NCBI GenBank assembly: GCA_032191485.1
Contig: JAVDOI010000001.1
Location: 35,693,885 to 35,757,884, forward strand
Reading direction: 5' to 3'
Source: Leptoclinus maculatus
Taxonomy: Eukaryota; Chordata; Actinopteri; Perciformes; Stichaeidae
DNA length: 64,000 bases
The notes under the pieces were generated by a model. That model had not been told where the DNA came from, ran no database searches, and worked only from the letters and a program-made list of their open reading frames with translations. Both the position numbers and the translations under genes were made by a program. The first letter of the stretch is position 1, and each line of letters opens with the position of its first letter. Shown piece by piece: positions 49,630 through 60,064 of this stretch.

Positions 49630-50973
49630 CTGCAGGACAGAGAGAGATTGAAAAGAGGGAGGATGGAGGGAAAACAACAATAATAATTAGCATCAAGTCA
49701 GTATTAACACTCCTGCCTGATCACGTCCTGTGTGTCTATAGTTCTATTTGGCTGCTGGTTGATGTTATAACAAAAACACCTAAAAGTTTAGCTTTCAATG
49801 AACCCCCTCAGTCAACTGTAAAAATAAATCTTTGGTAGCACTGCAGCCGGGTCAGGAACACAAAGTGTAGTGCTCAGCACTCTCCCTTAGCCAGCTCACC
49901 ATGCGTTATTGATTTCAGTTAGATGGGGCCATTCATTGCTTTAACTAGACGTATGTTACTGTCACAGAATAGAATAAGAAACCGACAAGTGGTCAGTGGT
50001 GCTGGTGTTGAGAGGATTGAAATATGATGCCTTTTCTATTTGTTGTTGTCCATCGAATATTTATTTGTGACGAGGCAAGTACAAGAGTTGGACAATTGAA
50101 TTTACAGTTTTGAGACAAAATTAAACAAAATCCTTGAAAATATCTAATATTTACACATGCTGTCTGATATATTGACGCGTAGTCAAATTAATCTACTTCT
50201 TTCTCATACTGTATTTGGATGATGTTTCTTATGCTTCATGAAGAAAGAGATTCTAACCACTGACGTATTTATCTGATGCCCAACCACATCATGGCAGGTT
50301 AAGCTCCAATCATTCATTGTATTTGGTTCCATTTAGTCTCTCTCACTATTTACAGAAAACCCCACAACTGCAGAGGCCTTCAAGGTGTATGGCTCTCCAG
50401 GATTGATTATTTAGCTGCCTTTGTTAGATCATAGTCTTTTTACATTTTATTTTGTATGCACATATAAAAATGTGGCGTTTAGAAGAGTTCTGTAGCGGCA
50501 TTATTAGGGCTGTGTATTGACATGAATCTGGTGATGATCATGATGCAGGTGTTGCAATTCACAGGCATGAGACTGACAAATGCTGAAAAGGGAGGAACAT
50601 TATCAACACAACATTTCTGGGGGGGGGGGGGGTGCTGGTGGCATGAATTTTCATTTTTAAATATGATCTTTAAAATGTAGCATTCTGGTGTACTCTGAGA
50701 ATAACATTTAGTGATAAGACCATATTTACTTTAAGCAAAAGAATAATTTAGTATTCAGTTATTTATCACTATTTCAGCTCCAGTTGAACAGCTGGATAGT
50801 TAGCTTCTTTTTTCTTTTTTAAATCAATATTATTATTATTAACAACCTTTATTAGACAAAATCCATTTAGAACGAGGTCTCATTTTCAAAAGTTTTAGTC
50901 AAATAAAAACAAAGATAGCAAAAGTAGCGAGAACCATCGCCTGCAAATAAAGTGATTAGTTTTCATTGAACCC

Positions 50974-51139
50974 TGTTACTGTATGTCTTCATATTAACTT
51001 CTACTGTTACTGTACGTCTTCATATTAACTTCTACTGTTACTGTATGTCTTCATATTAACTTCTACTGTTACTGTATGTCTTCATATTAACTTCTACTGT
51101 TACTGTATGTCTTCATATTAACTTCTACTGTTACTGTAC
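50974..51139 (+). repeat. 31-bp minisatellite, five copies plus a partial
   Basis: Units begin at 50974, 51005, 51036, 51067 and 51098, with a partial at 51129; consensus starts TGTTACTGTATGTCTTCATA. Copies differ by about one base (tacgt/tatgt). There are no unique spacers, so it is not a CRISPR array. Confidence 0.95.
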
Positions 51140-51539
51140 AGCTGTTAGAATAGTGGCCTATCTTCTATTTGCAATTAATATGCATTCAATCCAGTTCTAT
51201 TATTTAAATTAAAATGATAATCTCCTCTGGCTGTGGTCATTACAGTGAACAGTGTGTACAGTGTGATGAGAGGGCACGTGAGCCCTTGTTGCTGTACTTT
51301 ATCTCCTTGGAGCAGAGGCTGCATTCAGCAGACCTGCCTCATCAATGTATTTAAAACACTGTGACAGCGGGAAGCTGTACTCACGTCTGTTTAGACCTCC
51401 ACCTTTATCCAGGCTCAGCTCCACTCACAGCTCAGCCCTGCGTCAAGCTGCACTACACAAACAGCCTCCTCTTTGACCTCATCATCTCATCAGTATCTGG
51501 GCCTTTGATTCTACTTTGAGTTAAAAAAAACAACCTGCC

Positions 51540-52190
51540 AGCAGATCCGCCGGTGTTCTGGTTTAATGTTAACGAGTGACCGCGTGAACTGAACCGGAAC
51601 ACGGGGGGGGGGGGCTTCATGTTTCATCACGTTACGTTTTTTTCTCCAAATTCGCGATAATGACGAACGTTAACAGTCGACAGAGTTCCGCATGCAGTGG
51701 ACGTTAACTTAACCAGCAAGTCTGAACAATAACGGAACTTACACTGATCTCAGAAATGGTCTCTGGAGTTCTAAAATAGCCGGAAATCCGCCGAATGGCG
51801 GAAAAGTCTCATGCCTGCAGAAAGTGTCAGAATACTACAGTTGAAGTAGAGTTACGACTCTAGTACATATTATGTTCTAATTAAAACATTCGCAGCCTAT
51901 ATTTGTATTTGTGTGTCGCGTAAACGGGCTACAACATACATTCCATTCATTCAATTAAACGCACCTTGGAGAATACCTACATCTCGCGATAGCAGAACGT
52001 TAACAACGTGATCTCGCTCCGGTGATTCCAGCGCATCTAAAGTTGTTTTGGCAACTCGGGGTCAAAAATACAATTTGAAAAATAATGTTTTGATTGTCAT
52101 TCGTTTGTTCATTTCTTGGCTGCAGCGGCTGCAGTTGTTGGTGGATTAAAAACAGATAATTCAGAAGAAAAGCTGCTTAAACAGAGAAGA
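51540..52190 (+). promoter_or_regulatory. CpG-rich promoter region of the lectin gene, possibly bidirectional
   Basis: CpG dinucleotides are much denser here than in the surroundings. It contains ETS-like CCGGAA motifs, a TCTCGCGAT near-match (51982-51990) to the TCTCGCGAGA promoter palindrome, and a (G)n run near 51602. No TATA box is obvious before the ATG. A minus-strand donor-like site (AGTGTAAGT, near 51740) suggests a divergent first exon. Confidence 0.5.
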
Positions 52191-52191
52191 C

Positions 52192-52226
52192 ATGGCTGAC
52201 CCGGAGGATATTCAATTGAACCAGAG
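52192..52226 (+). CDS. C-type lectin-like gene, exon 1
   Basis: 35 coding bases, ATG GCT GAC ... CAG AG, followed by donor GTAATT. The split codon AG+T restores Ser. It codes the first 12 residues of the cytosolic tail. Confidence 0.8.
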
Positions 52227-53533
52227 GTAATTAAATCAGTTATAACACTTGTTTTGGTCTGTTTTAAGTTTTTTTTAAAAATATCGGTACAATTAATATG
52301 TATTTTTGGATTTATTGATAGGACAATGTAGTCTTGGTGCGAATATTGAGTGATAATATTGAACTAGGAGCTGGAGTAAAAGTACAGTAAAGGAAATCAT
52401 GCATAAAGTCCAATCTGGTATTTATTTACGAAGCGTTAATTGGTATGTGGTTACATGAGTGTGTGGTTTTAGAGCATCTAGTTTTCAGTGACATCTCTTG
52501 ATACCTTTTGTTTTTTGCTCTTAGTGTTAACGCTGAAGCTCCTGGTGAAAAACCAGCAACAATTCCCACAGAAGAGGAAATAGACAGAGGAGAGACTCAA
52601 AACAGCTTGATGCAGAGGCTAAGACTCCGTTGGAAAAACGTTTATATTGTGATTCCGTTGGTGATGCTTTTTGCTGTGATCGCTGGCTTCCTGATCTATT
52701 TTTTTATGGAGCAAACTCAGAAAGCGAAAATACAAAATATGGAAAAACAAGCCATGCAGTTACAAATGAAAAATGATCAGCTGAAGCAACTGCTGAATTC
52801 CTCAAACACCTTTCTGAATGCAACCCTTGAAAGCTGTCACCTTGTGGGGGAGGAGAACAGAAAACTGAACCTGCTTCAGAATCGATCCATGCAGATCATC
52901 GCCCTGACGTCTGCAGAAAACCAACAGTTGCGCCTGCGGTTAAACAATGAGCAGGAAACATCCGCTCAGCTGGAGGCAGAGAATCAACACCAGTTCTCAA
53001 TCCTGTCCTCCAGCAGACTGTCGTTCCTGTGGAGTTTCTGCAGCAATGAGTCCCTGCAGTGCACTCGCTGTATTCCAGGCTGGGTTGAACACGCCTCGCG
53101 CTGTTTCTTCGTGTCCAAGGAAGGACAGAAGTGGGAAACTGCACGACGGTACTGCATGGACATGGGGGGTGACCTGGCCACCGTTAAAACTGCAGAGGAC
53201 CAGGCCTTTTTAACGAACCTGACCTATCAGTTTAAACGGGTGCACCCTCAGTTCGTCCATTCAGCATGGATAGGCTTACAAGACTTTGTGGAGGAGGGCC
53301 TCTACCGTTGGGTGAGTGGACAGAAAATGGACAGGGATTTAATGTATTGGATGCCCGGGCAGCCAAACAACCTTATCCCGCATTGGGCCACCGACCAGGC
53401 AGGGCAGGATTGTGTGGCCATAGTCCCGCCGGCACACATCGAAGCAGAGGACTGGCTGAACTCTTGGGATGATATTGTCTGTGTCGGCGAGCAACATTAC
53501 ATCTGTGAGCAAATGGCCCTCATTCTGTCCTGA
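52192..53533 (+). CDS. type II membrane C-type lectin-like receptor (CD209/ASGR-like), two exons
   Basis: Exon 1 (52192-52226) codes MADPEDIQLNQ plus a split Ser; exon 2 (52525-53533) codes the rest, 347 residues in all. Donor gtaatt and acceptor gctcttag agree in phase, and the ATG follows an in-frame-neutral leader. Layout: tyrosine-free cytosolic tail (1-50) ending in RLRLRWK, transmembrane helix (about 51-73), Gln/Glu/Asn-rich coiled-coil stalk with sequons (NSS, NAT, NRS, NES), then a C-type lectin domain (about 190-345) with GWVEHASRCFF, WIGL, a QPN triplet where EPN/QPD stands in sugar binders, and WDDIVC in place of WND. Six or more cysteines fit the long-form fold. Such receptors bind glycans or cell-surface ligands on immune or liver cells. 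Ca-dependence cannot be settled from QPN/WDD. No ITIM or hemITAM is present. It probably lies antisense in a 5' intron of plekha7. Confidence 0.88.
52227..52524 (+). other. intron 1 of the C-type lectin-like gene
   Basis: 298-bp AT-rich GT-AG intron. Nothing else is recognised in it. Confidence 0.8.
52525..53533 (+). CDS. C-type lectin-like gene, exon 2 (TM, stalk and entire lectin domain)
   Basis: Acceptor ttttttgctcttag, then an uninterrupted frame to TGA at 53531-53533. The lectin domain, usually split over three exons in CD209/ASGR-type genes, is in one exon here. Confidence 0.9.
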
Positions 53534-53567
53534 GTGACTAAGATGTGATGCAGGTGAATGTTATTGT

Positions 53568-54063
53568 TTAAGATGTGTACGCTCAATTAGAGTCACTGGT
53601 ATCAGATATTACCAAAGCTGATTCTCATTTAGAATTGTTTTTGGACAAATTGAATTCCTCTTGTTTGTTTTTTTGAATTGTTTAATCCACTTGTTGCTTT
53701 GATAATTAACCTGAATTAGTAGTATGTAAATAGTTATAGTTATAATCAAATTAATTGAATTGTTCTGCATATTTTAAAAGTTATGATTTCTGTTTATCTG
53801 TTCTGTTCTGTTTTATTAAGATGTGTACGCTCAATTAGAGTCACTGGTATCAGATATTACCAAAGCTGATTCTCATTTAGAATTGTTTTTGGACAAATTG
53901 AATTCCTCTTGTTTGTTTTTTTGAATTGTTTAATCCACTTGTTGCTTTGATAATTAACCTGAATTAGTAGTATGTAAATAGTTATAGTTATAATCAAATT
54001 AATTGAATTGTTCTGCATATTTTAAAAGTTATGATTTCTGTTTATCTGTTCTGTTCTGTTTTA
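53568..54063 (+). repeat. identical 248-bp tandem duplication in the lectin gene 3' flank/UTR
   Basis: Copy 1 (53568-53815) and copy 2 (53816-54063) read identically by eye. A third, truncated and diverged copy follows (about 54068-54133), missing about 140 bases of the unit. Identity suggests a recent event. Confidence 0.95.
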
Positions 54064-54104
54064 TTAATGAATTAGTAGTATGTAAATAGTTATAGTTATC
54101 ATCA

Positions 54105-54110
54105 AATAAA
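54105..54110 (+). promoter_or_regulatory. AATAAA polyadenylation signal, lectin gene
   Basis: The truncated third repeat copy reads atcaaataaattg where the two full copies read atcaaattaattg, so only it has the AATAAA hexamer. It would give a 3' UTR of about 600 bases. Confidence 0.55.
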
Positions 54111-54224
54111 TTGCATTGTTTGTTCTGCATATTTGGTTCTTGGTTCTATCAACAGTGGAAATGTCATGTAAATCTTACACAGCCACTTCAAAGCAAGACT
54201 CTTGAATCCAGTCAGCAGAGGCCC

Positions 54225-54556
54225 ATACATAATTCAATATATTGCAATACTGTAAGCAAGGCGATACAACACAATTTTTAATATCTAATTCAAGGAAAAC
54301 TGTCATAAATAAAGACAAGGCTCCATTGTATTCACCATATCACAGAGGCCTTCCTTCTCTATGGCTAAAGATAGATTACAACACTGTTATTTAGCAGTCC
54401 GAGGTTTAAACACAACACAAAATTAACCACAGTCTGCCACAAATCTTTGCACGTTTACTATTAATTTAAAATCAATAGTATTTAAAAAAATCGATACAGT
54501 ATCATAAGACAAAGCATCGCGATACCCAAGTGTATCATATTTGCTTAAAGCCCTAG
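54225..54556. repeat. diverged interspersed repeat (aatatattgcaatac...gcatcgcgatacccaag)
   Basis: Contains caatatattgcaatactgta, aatcgatacagtatca and gcatcgcgatacccaagtgt, then aaagccctagac, likely the reverse end of the same repeat class as at 48.7 kb. Confidence 0.4.
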
Positions 54557-55365
54557 ACTATATACAGTCTAATATTATGGAAGAGTCTACCAGCAAAGAC
54601 CTGTGTACTTCCTCTATTCAGGTGTAGATAGTGTTGGGACATCCGTCTGAGTATGAAGACAACAGACACAAATGTATATGCTGATGTCTTTGTCCCATTC
54701 AAACTGGCTGAAAAACTGGGGAGAATGACGGTGTGAGATAATATACTGAACTGCATTATTATGCTTTCAAGCCTGGCGTTTGTTCGTGTTGTATTTTATT
54801 CCCCCCCGCCCTTTTTTTTAGCTTCTCCCATCGCCATCATGCACAATCTATTACAGCAGAAAAAAAACATAACACATATTCTTCAACAGAAGCCGAGAAA
54901 TACTGTGCACAAGCGTGCAACAAAACCATAGAGTAAATACTGCTTCTGTGCAGAGGCTAAATCCAAGTGCTGCTTTTCATAAACATATACAGTACATGGG
55001 TACAGATAAAGACATATCAGAGTTAAACATGCTCACACTATCCAAACATAAAGTGAGCCACGGGTAAATAGATCACTATATATCCAGCAGTAAGGGATTC
55101 ATTCTCTGAAGGACAGCAGCAAAACTTCAGCACTATGAAGGTGCCGGTTGATACAAACAGAAAGCGGTGCCTCGCTGCATCACCATGCAGCAAAGGGAGG
55201 GGAGACAAACTGGGGGAGGGTGGAGAGATTTATGAGTTGACATTTCAGAAAAGTTCAGAGGGTGGAACGGGAATGATGCTGAGTGGTTCTGTACACACAA
55301 GCAACATAACATCAAATATAAACTATCATACATTCATGTAGAAGCAGCTCCCGATCACAAATACA

Positions 55366-55367
<2 letters not shown>

Positions 55368-55400
<33 letters not shown>

Positions 55401-55402
55401 AC
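55368..55402 (+). repeat. (CA)n microsatellite
   Basis: About 14 CA units plus a tacacac end. Confidence 0.92.
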
Positions 55403-56646
55403 AGGCTTGGCCAGGCTTGTTCCTGGTAACAACTCGTAATTTGCTGCGCTGCACTGGGGACACACTGTGGAGCTCTGCACCAGCATCCCCTGTTAATTAG
55501 GAATCTGCATTCTTTGAGGCTTTTGTTTCAGCCGCATTACTTCCGAACTATTTGTCACAGAATTCGCAGCATCCCCAGTTGGTGTTCAAACACTGCAGCA
55601 CAGTGGGTCTGTTTGTTTTGCAGAAAACGAGCTTCCATCAACACTTGTGACAATATTGTCCCAAAGGAGAAGATGAACTCCTGCTGCAGAGGAGCTGTAG
55701 CACACTGCCTTCTAGATTAAGTACCAGGGAAACAGCTTTGTTGTAGTTGCTTGAATCTAATGTCCCAAAATATGATTCTGTGTAGGGGCTCTACATATAT
55801 CGTGATTAATTAATCAACGTAAACCAAATTACCTCGCAGTCATCTCTGCTTCTTTTTAAAAGATGATTTAGATCCCAACAACTCAGTTCATCTTTATTTT
55901 GTACATAGCTTGAGTGCACTGAATCATTCGCTTTCACAGCAATTCTAATCAATAACTTGTTTTTTTTGAGTCAAAAACATCTTAAGAATATGGTGTAAGC
56001 ATAAACAGAGTAACACCAAGCTATGAAGCAGTGAGGCACACATTTCTTTTGTAAATATGTGTTCATTGGTGACATACGCTGATAATTATTAATAATGCAG
56101 CAGGCCAAAAGTTGAAAGAATCAGCTACATATTTCCCTCTCAGCAGAGATATTTTGTATTGTGTGAACAGTACTTATCCTGAGAAAAGTTCCATGTTTTT
56201 AATAAGTTTCTATATATTCTAATATTCTATAAACAGACACAGCTTCACATCACCAGCATGTTACAGGGGCCCAAAACACTAACCATGAGGTCAAGTAGAG
56301 TTTCTGCTTCCATCATGCCAGATAAAGATGAGAAAGAATGACTGGTATTTCTACTTGCAGAGAGGCTCAGGGTTTTTGTTCTCCATGTAGCAGTGTTTAC
56401 ATGTACAGTAGAGGTGTTACCACAAAGTAAACAAGAGTGAGTTCAACTCTAGCTGATAAAAGAGGTGGAAGTAAGTCAATTCAAAATACGAGTTTTGTGA
56501 CCAACCTTTATCCTCACAGACCAGCAGCTAATTAGGGATTTTCTATAAACTGAGTTGAGTTTAATGTAGTTGGGACACTGTCAGCCAAAGCTTTAGCCAA
56601 GAAATGTGTAGAAACAATAGCATTGCAGCTCAAATCATAAAAACAT

Positions 56647-56647
<1 letters not shown>

Positions 56648-56706
<59 letters not shown>
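56648..56706 (+). repeat. (CT)n microsatellite
   Basis: About 29 uninterrupted CT units. Confidence 0.96.
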
Positions 56707-56710
<4 letters not shown>

Positions 56711-58333
56711 GGGCTAAGTCCTGGCAGCAGGGGCAAAGCTCTGTGGTTTGAAAACCTCTATCTCTCTTCCTCACACCAATAGAAACACACTAAGGCTCCG
56801 AACTGCACCACAACACACACATCAAAGACAGGGAACACACCTTCCACTTACAGTCTCAACTCCTGTATCTATTTACATCACTCTTCCCAGCGGTGATAAA
56901 GAAAACCCCAAACCCACTGTTTGCTACTTACTATGCTCTGCTGTAACATGCACACAGTGGAGACAGCCTCGCCTGCTGTGAGAGGGAATCAGCGTGAATC
57001 AGCTGCTAGACTCGCTGCGGCGCTGCAGGTCTTGGAAATCCTCTCGGCATTATCAGGGCAGGAGGACAGGAGAGGACGATGCAGAGAGGGTTCTCTCGTA
57101 GCAGCTGGCATCCGCAAAGAGCAGAGTAAAGTGGAGCCAGCAGGATGAGAGCAGGAGGGGGAGCTCTTTATCTCCGCTTTCTCCTGCTCAAGCGTGCTGT
57201 CTGAGAGTGCCCCCCCCCCCACGCTTGCTGGGTGGATGGTAGAGATCTAACTCCCTCCCTACAGGGGTACACCTCTGTTGCTTATCAGATCCTCCTCCCT
57301 TAGCCTATTTCTACTTCCCTCTCTCCATCTGTTAATCCCTTTCCCAGAATTAAATTAGCGAAGCATCATCTCTTTAAAGGAAACAGTAAGTTATAGCTGC
57401 TGTTGAAGTGGACAGACTGTATTTCAGTCAATAATGTAGTCTTGTGAAAAGGGTCTTTTTGGGTCAAGTTTGGGCTTGGTACTACTGTCAAACCTTCTCC
57501 ACCAATGAAGCTGCCACATGTTTAGATGGATGTTGGATAGTGTTTGTCCCGCAGGTGTACCGCTGGTATCCTCTGAGTGGCAGCATTGCAACTTAAGTAA
57601 TGACAAGTTGTCATGTTGGTAATTTAGCTTTTTCCCTATTAGTATGATAACCTACCTCCATCCTCTACACTCTACAATACTAACTAGTTGAGTATTCAAA
57701 CCAATCCAGAATGTATATTGCAACTTATAAAACAGATGGCACCTCAAGGTTGTTTGAGTCTACTTTTTGAAGCACTGGTTTAACAGTGACATTGACCTTT
57801 GACCTATGCTTAAAGGGAACTGAAACTAATCCTGAGGAACGCTCACCAGAGAAGCAGCTGGTACAAACATACTGTAGGCCTGTGGTCAATATCGAATCTG
57901 ACAGACAACCAAGGATTGGGGAGCTAAAAAAGCATCGGTTTGCTGTTTTGCCCCTAGCTTATGTTTTATTCCTTTCCCACAGATATTCAATTCATAAGCA
58001 GTTCAATACAACGACATCTGTCGAACTACATTCACACAACTTGATAGACAATTCAACAAGTTCCAGCCCACAGGGAAGCACGGAAACAGGCGCTCTTATG
58101 GCAAGCGGTAATTTCCAGCGCTGTGAACAAGGGCCAGAAGAGCCTCTTGACTCCCTCCACGGAGCCTTCGTAATAAGCATCACAGCAGCACTGTGGTGTC
58201 TGAAAACTCAAGAAGGAGGAGGAATGGGCAACATCAAATTCATATTCAACTCACAGTAGCATAAAAAAAGTAAGATGAAAAGTAACAAACTAGTTAGTTA
58301 ATTACTGTAGTAACATAAATGAACATTTGAAGA

Positions 58334-58525
58334 AAATTCTTAAATTCTTAATTGCCACATTTACTGATATTTCATGATATAAACTGTTTTAAATGTTGAA
58401 ATGAATTAACTGATTGTAATCAACCACTAAAGCTTTTTTATTTCATGGTCACAGTCCTGTATACTGAATATACAGAAAGAACATTTAATATGTCAGATTT
58501 CTAAAGTACAAGTTTCCATTAACAT
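58334..58525 (+). repeat. dispersed direct repeat, copy A
   Basis: Shares about 190 bases with copy B at 59869-60064, including tcatgatataaactgtttt, gaattaactgattgtaatca and tgtcagatttct. By eye they differ by scattered substitutions and small indels. Confidence 0.8.
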
Positions 58526-58931
58526 GACATCACAACAGCTCTTCCATCCTGCACAAGAGTTCTGGCGAAATGAATGTCATATAGTAGCTTACATTAGGCC
58601 TTACATTTCGCTAGTGAACTAAAACATAAATAAACGTGCAATTCTTCTAATCACCAGAGAACATGCAACGGAAATCAATTATTTCAGTTGGGCTGCTGAC
58701 TCTAATATCCATAACAATTCAATTAGCTGTAACGGATGTATCATGAATATCAGCAAGCTGTTAACACTCAGATGATGTGTTTATTCCAAAGAATAAGAAA
58801 AAAGTAAATCAAAGAACGACTGCAACACATGAGAGGTTAAATGAGGTGCCATGAACCAATACTGAACTCTGTAATGACAGTCACTTCTGTGTGTACGACA
58901 CCCCACCCATGTGTGACAGGACATTACATCG

Positions 58932-58956
58932 TGAGAGAGAGAGAGAGAGAGAGAGA
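58932..58956 (+). repeat. (GA)n microsatellite
   Basis: About 12 GA units. Confidence 0.93.
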
Positions 58957-59319
58957 TATCATGGAGCTTCAGTAACACCCTGTAGCCTCCCAGCTCTGGC
59001 AGGCAGAATTAATTAAGCCTTAATAACAGCGGTTTGGGCTCAATATCCAGACACAGGGAGCCATTAAGGAGATAAGCATTCTGCAGCAGGATTTGCACAT
59101 GTTGACTGACCTTTATCAGTTTCATAGCAGAGCACTGCAGCAGCCTTGCCCGGCTGACATTTGTGGAGGAATTATATGGGCAGTCTCTCCAAGGAGTTAT
59201 TGGGAGACTCCACTGTCACTCAGTATGGATATGAAGGAAACCAACCAAACACATTTCACACTGACTGACTGGCTTTTCCCTGTCATTGCACTCATTGACT
59301 ACTATCATCAACATTTTCA

Positions 59320-59368
59320 CAAATTTCCCCCTGGGGATGAATAAAGTATCCATCTATCTATCTATCAT
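59320..59368 (+). mobile_element. 3' tail of a non-LTR retroelement
   Basis: caaatttccccctggggatg followed by aataaagtatc and (catctat)n matches the short conserved 3' tail seen on many truncated fish LINE or SINE copies. No upstream reverse-transcriptase frame is seen. Confidence 0.5.
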
Positions 59369-59868
59369 GATCTTCACTGTTTACAACTGCAGAACTTCTA
59401 AGCTGAGTTGACAGTACGACACAGTGATTACAGCCTTACTGGAGAACAGATATGCCTCACTACCCCATGCATGTACAGCATCAATGAAACAGGAAAACCC
59501 TGGTAGAAGAGTCTGTAGCCGTCCAGCAAACCACTCAAGCAGCACTGGGCACAGAGTGGCTAAGGCAGGCTCAAGCAGGCCCGAAGGAGAGCAGAAACAG
59601 GTGCAAGGACTTGCCAGAGTCTGAACCCCTGTCAGGGAGAGAGGGTTTGGCAGAAATTGAAAGAGCTGTCACCTCATTAACATTCAACACGCACACAGTT
59701 CTGACGCAGCACATTTCATTGAAGCCACAATGGTCCTTTAGGCCATGCCGTTCCAAAACATAAGCAAGGCAACCGCTAATTGCACTGCAGTGAATGCAAG
59801 AAAGGCCTGTGTCGGACCAATAATACAGAATCAGGATGCACAGAAACTAAAACCACTGCGTCATGAGA

Positions 59869-60064
59869 ATGTTCTTAAATTATGAATTGGCAAATTCACT
59901 GACATATCATGATATAAACTGTTTTTAATGTTGAAACGAATTAACTGATTGTAATCAACCACTAAAACTTCAATCATTATTTAATGGTAACACTCCTGTA
60001 TACCGAATATAAAGAAAGAATATTTAATGTGTCAGATTTCTTATGTACAAGTTTCCGTTAACAT
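59869..60064 (+). repeat. dispersed direct repeat, copy B
   Basis: Partner of 58334-58525 in the same orientation, about 1.5 kb away. The flanks differ, so this is either an interspersed family or a local duplication whose edges have decayed. Confidence 0.8.

Noticed and set aside
50974..51139. CRISPR-like array
   Set aside because: Repeat units abut with no unique spacers, and the genome is vertebrate; it is a minisatellite.
52896..53472. Other frames over the lectin exon
   Set aside because: Shadows of the lectin domain frame, which carries the conserved cysteines and WIGL motif.
57786..58259. 157-codon plus-strand open frame
   Set aside because: No recognisable domain, no promoter or splice context and mixed composition; most likely chance or repeat-derived.
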